Of a stretch of 29,011 nt of DNA, positions 8,463 to 16,421 are shown piece by piece; position 1 is the stretch's first letter; each line of letters starts with the position of its first letter. The stretch comes from Acidobacteriota bacterium (GTDB taxonomy: Bacteria > Acidobacteriota > Terriglobia > Acidiferrales > UBA7541): the NCBI GenBank assembly GCA_003224135.1, contig QHYO01000046.1, forward strand, positions 1 through 29,011, given 5' to 3'. Below the pieces are notes generated by a model. It was not told the origin of the DNA, did not search any database, and was given only the letters and a program-made list of their open reading frames with translations. The translations under genes were made by a program, and so were the position numbers.

Positions 8463-9476
8463 ATCGAGGCCGAGTATCTCGTCACGCTGAAAGCAGTCGC
8501 TCAACACCTTGGGCTCACACCGGGAACGGTGTCGGCAGTGTTGAACAATTCGGCAGCGTCCCGCTCCATTCCCGATCGTACGCGAAACCGCATTTTGCAA
8601 GCGGCGCGCGAATTGAATTACCGGCCAAACTTCATGGCTCGGTCGCTGCGTGTGCAGCGCACCTACACAATTGGCGTGATTCTCGAAGAGATTGGCGACG
8701 GCTATGGCTCGATGGTTGTCAGCGGCGTGGAAGAATATATTCGCGAGAAAAACTATTTCTTCCTGACGGTCGCCCACCGCCACGACCACGAACTGTTGCA
8801 AACCTATTCCCAAATGCTGATTGCACGGGGTGTGGAAGGTTTTATCACCGTGGATACGACGTTGCGAGATGTGCCATCACTTCCGACCGTTGCGGTAGCC
8901 GGACACCGCCCGCTTGAAAATGTGACTAACATTATATTGGACCATCGCCAGGCGGCGCTATTTGGCCTCCAGCATCTTAAAGAACTAGGCCACGAACACA
9001 TCGCCTTTTTGCGCGGGCAGCCGCAGAGCGCGGATTCCGAAGTCCGCTGGAACTCTATTTGCGAGGTTGCTCAAGAGCTCGGAATTGGGATCAATCCGAA
9101 GTTAGTCGTGCAGCTGGAGGGTCTGGATTCAACGCCAGAAATTGGCTATCCATTTGGGAAAGAATTACTGGCGCGCCGCGTTCCCTTCACCGCGCTGTTC
9201 GCGTACAACGATATCTCGGCTATCGGCGCAATGCGTGCGTTCCAGGAAGCCGGATTGCGGATTCCGGAAGATGTTTCTGTGGTCGGCTTCGACGACATCG
9301 TGAGCGCGGCCTTTTGTATCCCCAGCCTGACGACCGTTCGCCAGCCGCTTAAAAAAATGGGACGAATTGCGGCCGAGACGCTGCTTGCGCGCATTGAGGA
9401 TACGGGCGAGTTTCAAAGCGAAATTGCGGTAGAGCCAGAGCTTGTCGTTCGCAAGTCTACAGCCCGGCTGTCATAA
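8463..9476 (+). CDS. LacI-family transcriptional regulator (non-standard or lost start codon)
   Basis: The product is a complete LacI-type repressor: an N-terminal helix-turn-helix (VTLKAVAQHLGLTPGTVSAV, residues 7-26), a hinge region ending NYRPNFMARSL, and a periplasmic-binding-protein-like sensor domain containing GVILEEIGDGYG, GHEHIAFLRG and VVGFDD. The reading frame with the helix-turn-helix opens at a TAG at 8460-8462 and has no ATG, GTG or TTG before the GTG at 8529, which falls inside the recognition helix. ATC at 8463 with AAGGGA upstream, or CTG at 8487, are the only ways to include the domain. The gene is divergent from a TonB receptor, so local control of that receptor is likely. 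The ligand is unknown, probably a sugar by family habit. It may be weakly translated or a recent pseudogene. Confidence 0.85.
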   Translation: MEAEYLVTLKAVAQHLGLTPGTVSAVLNNSAASRSIPDRTRNRILQAARELNYRPNFMARSLRVQRTYTIGVILEEIGDGYGSMVVSGVEEYIREKNYFFLTVAHRHDHELLQTYSQMLIARGVEGFITVDTTLRDVPSLPTVAVAGHRPLENVTNIILDHRQAALFGLQHLKELGHEHIAFLRGQPQSADSEVRWNSICEVAQELGIGINPKLVVQLEGLDSTPEIGYPFGKELLARRVPFTALFAYNDISAIGAMRAFQEAGLRIPEDVSVVGFDDIVSAAFCIPSLTTVRQPLKKMGRIAAETLLARIEDTGEFQSEIAVEPELVVRKSTARLS

Positions 9477-9499
9477 ATCGGTACGCATACCAAAGAAAT

Positions 9500-11143
9500 C
9501 TAGCGTCGTGAAGTTGCAAGCGCGGCCTTGCGCTGCTGTTGGATCAAGAAATCCTCGTACGGTCCTTTGAAGTCTTCGATGTGTCCATGATCAAAATGCC
9601 AAAGCCGCGTTGCGACTTCGTCGATCACGTCGTGGTCGTGCGTCACCAGCAGCACCGTGCCATCGAATTTCTGCAGCGAAATGTTCAGCGCGTTGATGGA
9701 CTCTAAATCGAGGTGGTTGGTCGGCTCGTCAAACACCAGAAAATTGGGCTTCTGCAACATTAGCCGGCAAAATAAAATGCGAGCCGTCTCGCCTCCGGAA
9801 AGAGCGCGAATTGGCTTTGTGACATCGTCACCGCTGAAAAGCATTTGTCCCAGCAGGCCGCGCAGTTCCTGCTGGCCGGCCATCGGGTCCCACTGCGCCA
9901 GCCACTCGATCACCGTCATGTCATTTTCCTTTTCGAGCGTATGTTCCTGGCCAAAATATCCAACGGCGACTTCGTGCCCCCAGCGCACCGTTCCGCCATC
10001 AACGCCAAAGTGACGGTCCGCCTCATCGATAAAACCCGGCGCGTTGCGAATCAGCGATCGAATCAGCGTAGTCTTGCCCGCTCCGTTTCGGCCAAGCAGG
10101 GCAATCTTTTCACCGCGCTCCAGGTTCGCCGAAAATCCGTCGACCACTTTCAGGTCGCCGTAGGATTTCCGCAGGGTCTTAAATTCCAGCGGATGCCGCC
10201 CGGACGGCTTCTTCATAATAAAATTAATGTAGGGCCGAGCGATGTTTGATCGAGCCAGTACAGTGGTTTGCAGACGCTCAATCTCCTTTTTCCTGGAGGT
10301 TGCCTGCGCCGACCGCGTGCCCGCTCCGAACCGCGCAATGAAGTCCTGCAACTGCGCGATTTTCTTTTCGCGCTGCGCGTTTTCCGATTCAATGCGCGAA
10401 CGCACCGAAGTCTTCGCCATCACCATGTCGTCGTATCCGCCCACGTACATCAGTACGGATTCATAATCGATGTCTGCAACATGCGTGCAAACGCTGTTTA
10501 AAAAGTGGCGGTCGTGCGAAATCACAATCAGGACGCCTTCATAGGAATTCAAATAGTCCTGCAGCCAGTGCACGGAGTCCAAGTCCAAATAGTTTGTCGG
10601 CTCGTCCAGCAGCAGCGCGGCCGGACTGCCAAAAAGCGCCTGCGCCAGCAATACGCGCACTTTCTGTCCGCCCTGCAATTCGCCCATCTTTCGCTCGTGC
10701 AGCTCAGACGGCACATCTAGTCCATCTAGCAAAATAGCCGCGTCGGCTTCGGCGGTATAGCCGCCCTCTTCGCCGACGATTCCTTCCAACTCGCCCAGCC
10801 GCATGCCGTCCGCATCGGTGAGCTCGTCGTGGGGCCTCGCGTAAAGCATTTCGCGCTCATGCAGCACTTCCCATAGCGCGGCGTGTCCCATGATCACCGT
10901 ATCAATCACGCGAAACTCGTCAAACGCGAACTGGTCCTGTCGCAACACGCCGATTTTTTTCGGCCGCGACACGTTGCCCTTCGTCGGTTCAATTTCGCCG
11001 GTCAAAATTTTCATCAAGGTGGATTTGCCCGCGCCGTTTGGCCCGGTGATCGCATACCGCCGCCCGGCCATAAAGGTCGTCGTGACGTCATCAAACAGCA
11101 CGCGGGCGCCGTACCGCATAGATATATTATTGATAGAAATCAT
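9500..11143 (-). CDS. ybiT: ABC-F family ATPase, YbiT-like
   Basis: This 547-residue soluble protein has two ABC ATPase domains in one chain and no membrane segments, as in ABC-F translation factors. Domain 1 has Walker A GPNGAGKS (residues 34-41), a degenerate signature LQGGQKVRV and Walker B LLLDEPTN. Domain 2 has GRNGAGKT, LSGGETARI and LVFDEPTN. The stretch LRQDQFAFDEF followed by DTVIMGH and LWEV matches the E. coli YbiT branch. A charged linker (SENAQREKKIAQLQDFIARF onward) separates the domains, as expected for the P-site tRNA interaction motif. ABC-F proteins act on stalled ribosomes or on antibiotic-blocked ribosomes; which applies here is not known. It converges with the LacI gene (23 bp between stops) and lies 90 bp downstream of the VOC gene. 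Confidence 0.93.
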   Translation of the reverse strand: MISINNISMRYGARVLFDDVTTTFMAGRRYAITGPNGAGKSTLMKILTGEIEPTKGNVSRPKKIGVLRQDQFAFDEFRVIDTVIMGHAALWEVLHEREMLYARPHDELTDADGMRLGELEGIVGEEGGYTAEADAAILLDGLDVPSELHERKMGELQGGQKVRVLLAQALFGSPAALLLDEPTNYLDLDSVHWLQDYLNSYEGVLIVISHDRHFLNSVCTHVADIDYESVLMYVGGYDDMVMAKTSVRSRIESENAQREKKIAQLQDFIARFGAGTRSAQATSRKKEIERLQTTVLARSNIARPYINFIMKKPSGRHPLEFKTLRKSYGDLKVVDGFSANLERGEKIALLGRNGAGKTTLIRSLIRNAPGFIDEADRHFGVDGGTVRWGHEVAVGYFGQEHTLEKENDMTVIEWLAQWDPMAGQQELRGLLGQMLFSGDDVTKPIRALSGGETARILFCRLMLQKPNFLVFDEPTNHLDLESINALNISLQKFDGTVLLVTHDHDVIDEVATRLWHFDHGHIEDFKGPYEDFLIQQQRKAALATSRR

Positions 11144-11233
11144 AGCCCTTAATTGTATCGTGGAATGCGTTCACGTTCGACCCGAACAAAACATCGCATC
11201 GCGCACTACTTTTCGATCCAACTGCAACAACCT

Positions 11234-12054
11234 TCAGCGCGGACCTTCCTGATAAAGCCCCATCAAGTTACCCGCCGGGTCGCGGAAGGTCGCAATCCAG
11301 CATGCGCTTCCCAGAGAATCTGGATGCGGTGCCTCGACCACGACTCCGCCCTCGCCTCCTGCTCGATTCAATATCGCATCAATGCTCTCGACCCAGACGT
11401 ACGGCAGCAGGCCGGGTTCGGGCGAAACTTTCTACCCGTAGTGAAGGAGCCGCTGACGTCTCCTGTCGCGTCATCGAAGCTCGGATGAGCACTGTCGCGG
11501 TGTCGAATATTCCAACCAAACACTTTTTCGTAGAAAGCAACCGATCTGCGAACGTCGGTCGCGGGAACCTCCAGATAGCACAGCCGGGGGCGAGGCAGCA
11601 GCGACAGCCGGCTCTTGCTCTCCGAAACTTTGGCTCCCCATTCGTCAGGACTCAGATCCCGCGCGTGTTGCGAGAAAAGCCAGTGGTGGCCATCCAAGTC
11701 TTCTGCCTCATATTGCCGTTCGCCATAGCAGGTCTCGTTGAGATCCTCCACGATTTTGGCGCCAGCCGATTTCGCTTTGCGAAAATGGGCGTCCACATCG
11801 AGAACGAACACTGTCAAGCTCTGCGTTGCGCAGCCAAGCTTCGCAGGGCTCGCTCCACCCGTTAGCGCCCTTTTCAGCATGATCCACGCATTGCCCAGAT
11901 GCATCTGAGCGCCGCTGATCACCTCGGGATCTCCATAACGATAGTGTTCTGCAAAACCAAACGCCTTACTCAGCCAGTCAATCGCATCAACGACATTCTG
12001 ATAATAAATGTGCGGCAACACAGTGTTCGTCGGCACAGAGCGATTCTCAGTCAT
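11234..12054 (-). pseudogene. Two-domain VOC (glyoxalase/bleomycin-resistance) protein with a frameshift
   Basis: The first 208 codons encode one VOC domain (residues about 13-130, LPHIYYQNVVDAIDWLSKAF to DLDGHHWLFSQH) and the start of a second (LCYLEVPATDVRRSVAFYEK). The frame then runs into a stop at 11368. One frame over, the expected second half continues with VSPEPGLLPYVWVESIDAIL, then CWIATFRDPAGNLMGLYQEG, ending at a TGA at 11234-11236. Adding one base at about 11424-11434 restores a 273-residue protein. The ATG at 12054 was chosen because AAGGAGG at 12064-12070 sits 9 bases upstream. VOC proteins bind metal and act as lyases, dioxygenases or drug-binding proteins; the substrate here is unknown. 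It lies 27 bp after the GH29 gene, probably in the same operon. A sequencing error is possible. Confidence 0.85.
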
Positions 12055-12063
12055 TTGCACCCA

Positions 12064-12070
12064 CCTCCTT
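12064..12070 (-). promoter_or_regulatory. Strong Shine-Dalgarno site of the VOC gene
   Basis: On the minus strand AAGGAGG is followed 9 bases later by ATG at 12054. A GTG at 12060 is too close to be used, so this site decides the start. Confidence 0.7.
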
Positions 12071-12081
12071 GCTCCTACGCT

Positions 12082-13584
12082 TCAAACCAGCCCGACACCC
12101 ACAATCCGGAACGCCACAGCATGCTCACAGGGCTTCTGTTCCGGCAGCTCGATCTTCAATCCGGCGTCGTCGCGCGTCCACTTTAACCTGCCAGAGTGTC
12201 CCAGCAGTTCCACATTTTCGATTTTGCCAGGAGCCTGTTTGCTGTTGCTCGCCAGCGTCGCGATTACAGCTTGTTTCTCCGGCCAGCCCATGACGAACGC
12301 GTACAACGTTTCACCTTTCTTGGTAAAGCGTATATCGTCGGCCGTGAGCGCGCGGCGTTTGCTCTCGTTGAAGCTGGCGTCCGCGGACGGAGGTGTCACT
12401 GGAGCAGTTTGGCCGGAAATTTTCCACGGCCGTGTCGCATAGATCGCTTCGCTGTTTACGGTCACCCAGTCCGTGATGCCTGACAGGACTTTCAGCTCGC
12501 GGTCATCGAGCATGCCGCTGTTCGGCAGCGGAAAGTTCAGCATCAGGTTGCCGTTTTTGCTCACAATGTCCACAAGCATGTCGACCACGGTCTTCGGCGT
12601 TTTGTAAGTGACATCGCGGTTGTAATGCCAGTCACCGATGCATGTGTCGGTCTGCCAGGGATGCGGCCAGATCTCATCCAACACCCCACGCTCGCGATCC
12701 AGCACGCAGAGTCCGGCGTTCGAATCTTCCTGGTGCTTGCTGGTGTAAATCGCTTCAATCTTTCCGCCATTGTGCTTGGCGCTGACGTTGTAGTGATTCG
12801 CAAGTAAGCTCAATCCCCAGTGCTGGAAAGGCAAATGACCGTCCGAGTACAAGAGGTCTGGATGAACATGGTCCACCAGATCCTTGATGCGGTGAAACCA
12901 ATGCTCCTTCCACGATTCAGGAATGCCGTCTTCGTTCCAATCGAGTTTTGCGGTGAGCAGTTTCGCATCGTCAATCCTGTGATAGAGGCTTGCGTATCCC
13001 GGATCCGCGCCGTCGTAGGGCACTCCCGCCCGGGGCCCGGATTTGTCCGCCAAGTGACTCGTCGCAAACCATTTGTAGCTGATCCAAAGATGATCGCTCA
13101 CACCAAATTTCAAGCCATGCTCGCGCGCGGCCTTGGCCCACATTCCCACAACATCTTTCTTAATGCCCATGTTCACGGCGTTCCATTCGTTGTGCTTGGA
13201 GTTCCACAAATCGAAATTGTCGTGGTGCACGCCCATGCTCATGAAGTATTTCGCACCGGCTTTCTTGTAGAGTCCCATCAAATAGTCGGGATCGAACCTC
13301 GCCCCCTTCCACAGGGGGATCAAATCTTTGTAGCCGAATCTCGAAGGATGTCCGTAATGCTTGAGGTGGTATTTGTACTGGCGCTGGTCTTCGATGTACA
13401 TGTTGCGCGCGTACCAAAACCACTGCGGTACCTGGTAAGTGGAAAGCGATTTATTGGTCGGCTGAAACGGGCCGGAAATAATTTGCGCTTGAGGCCCGGC
13501 CAGCGCGGGGACACCCACGCTGCACTGCAGAGCGGGAATCGCTCCCGCCAGAACTCCAATCACTTCGCGCCGCGTCATTTTCAT
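12082..13584 (-). CDS. GH29 alpha-L-fucosidase-like secreted protein, lacking the conserved HWG segment
   Basis: The 500-residue product resembles glycoside hydrolase family 29, which removes alpha-linked L-fucose with retention. MTRREVIGVLAGAIPAL at the N-terminus looks like a twin-arginine signal. GVHHDNFDLWNSK (118-130) and HPDLLYSDGHLPF (241-253, with D248 the candidate nucleophile) are family motifs, and a beta-sandwich-like C-terminus follows. The first strand of the barrel, normally a KFGIFIHWG-like motif of about 20 residues, is absent: the chain passes directly from VPQWF (52-56) to WYARNMY (57-63). That missing histidine contacts the sugar in known GH29 structures, so activity is doubtful. 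The ATG at 13584 follows a GAAAGAG ribosome site; a GTG at 13593 is the alternative. It lies 29 bp after the esterase gene and 27 bp before the VOC gene. Confidence 0.9.
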   Translation of the reverse strand: MKMTRREVIGVLAGAIPALQCSVGVPALAGPQAQIISGPFQPTNKSLSTYQVPQWFWYARNMYIEDQRQYKYHLKHYGHPSRFGYKDLIPLWKGARFDPDYLMGLYKKAGAKYFMSMGVHHDNFDLWNSKHNEWNAVNMGIKKDVVGMWAKAAREHGLKFGVSDHLWISYKWFATSHLADKSGPRAGVPYDGADPGYASLYHRIDDAKLLTAKLDWNEDGIPESWKEHWFHRIKDLVDHVHPDLLYSDGHLPFQHWGLSLLANHYNVSAKHNGGKIEAIYTSKHQEDSNAGLCVLDRERGVLDEIWPHPWQTDTCIGDWHYNRDVTYKTPKTVVDMLVDIVSKNGNLMLNFPLPNSGMLDDRELKVLSGITDWVTVNSEAIYATRPWKISGQTAPVTPPSADASFNESKRRALTADDIRFTKKGETLYAFVMGWPEKQAVIATLASNSKQAPGKIENVELLGHSGRLKWTRDDAGLKIELPEQKPCEHAVAFRIVGVGLV

Positions 13585-13613
13585 GCCGATCACTCTTTCT
13601 GTCCTTTGGGAGT

Positions 13614-14507
13614 CTAGTTCGGAAGAACTTTTCTTTCACGAAGCCAGTGCAAGAGCAGCGTACCCCACTCGCCGACGGATGGATCCGCGAGATCGAGGCC
13701 GACTCCGTGCGGCGCGTTTTCGAAAATGTGGAGTTCGGCGGGAACATCCGCTTTGTGAAGCGCCAGGTAGAAGGCCACACTGTTTTCGGGAGGTACGACC
13801 GTGTCGGTGGAAGAACTGAAGAGAAATGTTGGCGGGGTTGTGGGCGTAACGTTCAGTTCGCTCGATAGTTCCTTGACAAGTTCGGGCTTGGGATTTTCGC
13901 CGAGCAGGTTCTTACGAGAGCCCTGATGCGTGTATTCGGCCGTGAATGAAATTACCGGATAGGCGAGAATTGCGAAATCGGGCCGGCAACTGGCACGGTC
14001 GATGGGATCGGATGATTGCGGAATGCCCGAATCGAAATGTGTGGCTGCAGTGGATGCCAAATGGCCGCCGGCGGAAAATCCCATCACGCCGATTTTGTCT
14101 GGCGCCACGCCAAATTCTTTGGCGCGAGCGCGGACGACACGAATCGCGCGCTGCGCATCGCCAAGTTCGATGGGATGGTGATAGCGGGGCCCGATGCGAT
14201 ATTTCACAACGAATGCGACAAGGCCCATGGCGTTGAGCCAATTCGCGGGCTGGCGGCCTTCGTGGTTGGTTGCGAGATATCCGTAGCTGCCGCCTGGGAA
14301 AACGATCACCGCCGCGGTCGGACCCTGTCCCGTTGATGCGGCGTACAGGGTGATCGTTGGCCGGTCGGAATCAGCGTCGCCGAGCGCACCGGGCGCTTTG
14401 CCATCCCATAGCGGCATGGTGCGCGGCTCCGCAGAGGGATCCTGGTGCTCCTGCGCGGCAAGCGGAAACGCACACAACAGAAATGCCGCCAAATAGAATT
14501 TGTTCAA
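13614..14507 (-). CDS. Secreted alpha/beta-hydrolase esterase (acetyl-xylan-esterase-like)
   Basis: The 297-residue protein has a signal peptide (NKFYLAAFLLCAFPLAAQ) and an alpha/beta-hydrolase fold. Visible motifs are the oxyanion-hole stretch VIVFPGGSYG (68-76), the nucleophile elbow GFSAGG (S145), a likely acid at D235 (STDTVVPPENS) and the histidine H267 in APHGVGL. The pattern fits the BD-FAE or Axe-type carbohydrate esterases that remove acetyl or feruloyl groups from plant or microbial polysaccharides. TTG at 14507 was chosen because GGAG sits 8 bases upstream and it gives a proper signal peptide; the longer frame to 14639 adds an unlikely basic tail. It is the first gene of an operon with the GH29-like and VOC genes. 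Exact substrate is unknown. Confidence 0.9.
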   Translation of the reverse strand: MNKFYLAAFLLCAFPLAAQEHQDPSAEPRTMPLWDGKAPGALGDADSDRPTITLYAASTGQGPTAAVIVFPGGSYGYLATNHEGRQPANWLNAMGLVAFVVKYRIGPRYHHPIELGDAQRAIRVVRARAKEFGVAPDKIGVMGFSAGGHLASTAATHFDSGIPQSSDPIDRASCRPDFAILAYPVISFTAEYTHQGSRKNLLGENPKPELVKELSSELNVTPTTPPTFLFSSSTDTVVPPENSVAFYLALHKADVPAELHIFENAPHGVGLDLADPSVGEWGTLLLHWLRERKVLPN

Positions 14508-14726
14508 TTTATGTTCTCCAGGTTCCGAGATCCTTGTGAACGATACAACAGATTCACGATCGCCGCGCGAAGCATGGTTTCGTTTGGAATGAACGTGTGA
14601 GCCATGAACTAGGCGCGACGATTTGCCAGTCGGCCGCAATTGCCGAGTTTGCTTTACGCAGCAGTAGCACGTTGGTCGAGACGCTCAACTCATGAACTAT
14701 TTCTTGCGAGAAGGCGGGACTACTTG

Positions 14727-15521
14727 GTGGCGCGGCCAATCATTACACTCACAACCGACTACGGAACAAATGATCATCTGGTCGGCACGCTTAAAGGCGT
14801 GATTCTGAAAATAAATCCAGACGTAACCATCGTGGATATCACGCACGATGTCACTCCGTACGATTTGCTCGATGGCGCGCTTGCAATCGCGTCATCGTAT
14901 TCCTACTTCCCTCCTCGCACGATTCATGTCGTCGTGGTTGATCCGGGCGTAGGCACGGACCGGCGGCCACTGCTGGTGAGCGGCGAAACCCAATATTTCG
15001 TGGCGCCGGACAATGGCGTGCTTTCGCTGGTGTACGAGCGCGAGGAAAATGTTCTGGTTCGCCATGCGAACGTTGAACATTACTATTTGCATCCGGTCAG
15101 CAACACATTTCACGGTCGGGACGTGTTCGCGCCCGTCGCAGCGTGGCTATCGAAAGGGTCGCAGGCAGCGGCCATGGGGGACGAAATTACGGATTACAAG
15201 AAATTTGCGATGCCGAAACCGAAGCCGGTCGATGGCGCGGTAAAAGGCGTTGTGCTGCGCGTGGACAACTTCGGCAACATCATCACGAATTTCCGCGCAG
15301 AAGATCTGCCCGCGGCGGCGATTGAAACCGGGACGGTGCAATTCATGCTGGGCACTCATCCGGTGAACAAGCTGGTGGACACCTTCGCGAAAGGCAATGC
15401 GGGCGAAGCGTTTGCATACGTCGGGTCGAATGGATTTATTGAAGTTGGCATCAACCGTGGAAGCGCGGCTAGGAGCCTGGGTATTGGCCGTGGAACGCAG
15501 GTCACGCTCGCGACAGCCTGA
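14727..15521 (+). CDS. S-adenosyl-L-methionine hydrolase (DUF62 / SAM hydroxide adenosyltransferase family)
   Basis: The 265-residue protein matches the DUF62 family, which cleaves S-adenosylmethionine with water to adenosine and methionine and is related to the fluorinases. It begins with the family signature ITLTTDYG (D11). The catalytic D-R-H set of the hydrolase branch is present: D72 in VVDPGVG, R79 in TDRRPLL and H129 in TFHGRDVFAP. A C-terminal barrel follows (DNFGNIITNF, YVGSNGFIEVGINRGSA). The start is uncertain because no ATG is present; GTG at 14727 with GGCGGG upstream fits the family's usual N-terminus, and a TTG three bases earlier is equally placed. It stands alone between a divergent esterase operon and a convergent permease operon. 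Its physiological role in bacteria is not settled. Confidence 0.9.
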   Translation: MARPIITLTTDYGTNDHLVGTLKGVILKINPDVTIVDITHDVTPYDLLDGALAIASSYSYFPPRTIHVVVVDPGVGTDRRPLLVSGETQYFVAPDNGVLSLVYEREENVLVRHANVEHYYLHPVSNTFHGRDVFAPVAAWLSKGSQAAAMGDEITDYKKFAMPKPKPVDGAVKGVVLRVDNFGNIITNFRAEDLPAAAIETGTVQFMLGTHPVNKLVDTFAKGNAGEAFAYVGSNGFIEVGINRGSAARSLGIGRGTQVTLATA

Positions 15522-15557
15522 TTGTTCGTGATTCCATCGGCCTAGGAAGCGCAGAAA

Positions 15558-16421
15558 CTATTTCGAGGATTCGAGCGCGGCGATCTGCGATCGCGTGCGC
15601 GGATCGAGCCAATCGCGCCAGGCATCTCCAAGTAAGTTGAAGGCCAGAACGGCGATCATCACAGCGAGCGCCGGGAATATCACCATGTGCGGCGCGTCAA
15701 AGAGGTGGCCGCGCGCGTCGTTGAGCATCGCGCCCCAACTTGGAATGGGTGCGAGAACTCCGAGCCCCAGAAAACTCAGCGTGGATTCGGCAAGAATCGC
15801 GCCGGCCATCCCGATCGTGGCTTGAATCAGGACGGGCTGAAGAATATTCGGAAGCAAATGCCTTACGATAATTCTGGACGTAGACGCGCCAAGCGAACGG
15901 GCAGCGAGGGCGAATTCCAGTTCCTTCACTTTGAGAACTTGCGCGCGAGCCAATCGCGCATAGCCCGCCCAACCCGTAATCACGAGCGCCAAAATTACTT
16001 TGCCGATCCCGGGTCCGAAAAACGCCGCGAAAGCGATAGCCAGGAGAATTCCCGGAAAGGAAAGGAAGGAATTGATGAGAAGAAGATTCACGATGCGATC
16101 GCACCATCCACCGAAGTAACCGGCGATGGTGCCGATGGCGAGTCCGGTGAGTCCGCATCCAAAGACCACGCAGATGGAAACAGTGAGGGAGACGCGCGCC
16201 CCGAAGAGGACTCTAGAAAGGATGTCGCGGCCAAGTTCGTCCGTACCCATCCAGTGAGCGATGGACGGAGCTTCGAGGCGCCCAGGAAGATTTTGCGCGA
16301 AGGGATTTGCAGGAGCGATCAGCGGAGCCAAGAGAGCAATCAAGAAGAGCAACAGCGCCGCGGAAAATCCAACGCGGGCGAGCACGCTTTGACGGAGAAA
16401 ATCTCTGACGTTCTTGGTCAT
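15558..16421 (-). CDS. ABC transporter permease, DppC/OppC type
   Basis: The 287-residue inner-membrane protein has an N-terminal OppC-like segment with one membrane helix (FSAALLLFLIALLAPLIAP) and then the hallmark HWMGTDELGRDILSR (56-70). At least five further helices follow, with the EAA loop (EFALAARSLGAS, then HLLPN) that docks onto the ATPase. The start ATG at 16421 overlaps the stop of the DppB-type gene by 4 bp (ATGA), indicating coupled translation; longer frames add a non-homologous leader. Family members move di- and oligopeptides or nickel. No solute-binding protein or ATPase gene is adjacent, so the substrate cannot be guessed. Confidence 0.93.
   Translation of the reverse strand: MTKNVRDFLRQSVLARVGFSAALLLFLIALLAPLIAPANPFAQNLPGRLEAPSIAHWMGTDELGRDILSRVLFGARVSLTVSICVVFGCGLTGLAIGTIAGYFGGWCDRIVNLLLINSFLSFPGILLAIAFAAFFGPGIGKVILALVITGWAGYARLARAQVLKVKELEFALAARSLGASTSRIIVRHLLPNILQPVLIQATIGMAGAILAESTLSFLGLGVLAPIPSWGAMLNDARGHLFDAPHMVIFPALAVMIAVLAFNLLGDAWRDWLDPRTRSQIAALESSK

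Noticed and set aside
11424..11436. Programmed -1 frameshift in the VOC gene
   Set aside because: The site lacks an X-XXY-YYZ slippery sequence, and no stimulating stem was seen. A missing base is the simpler explanation.
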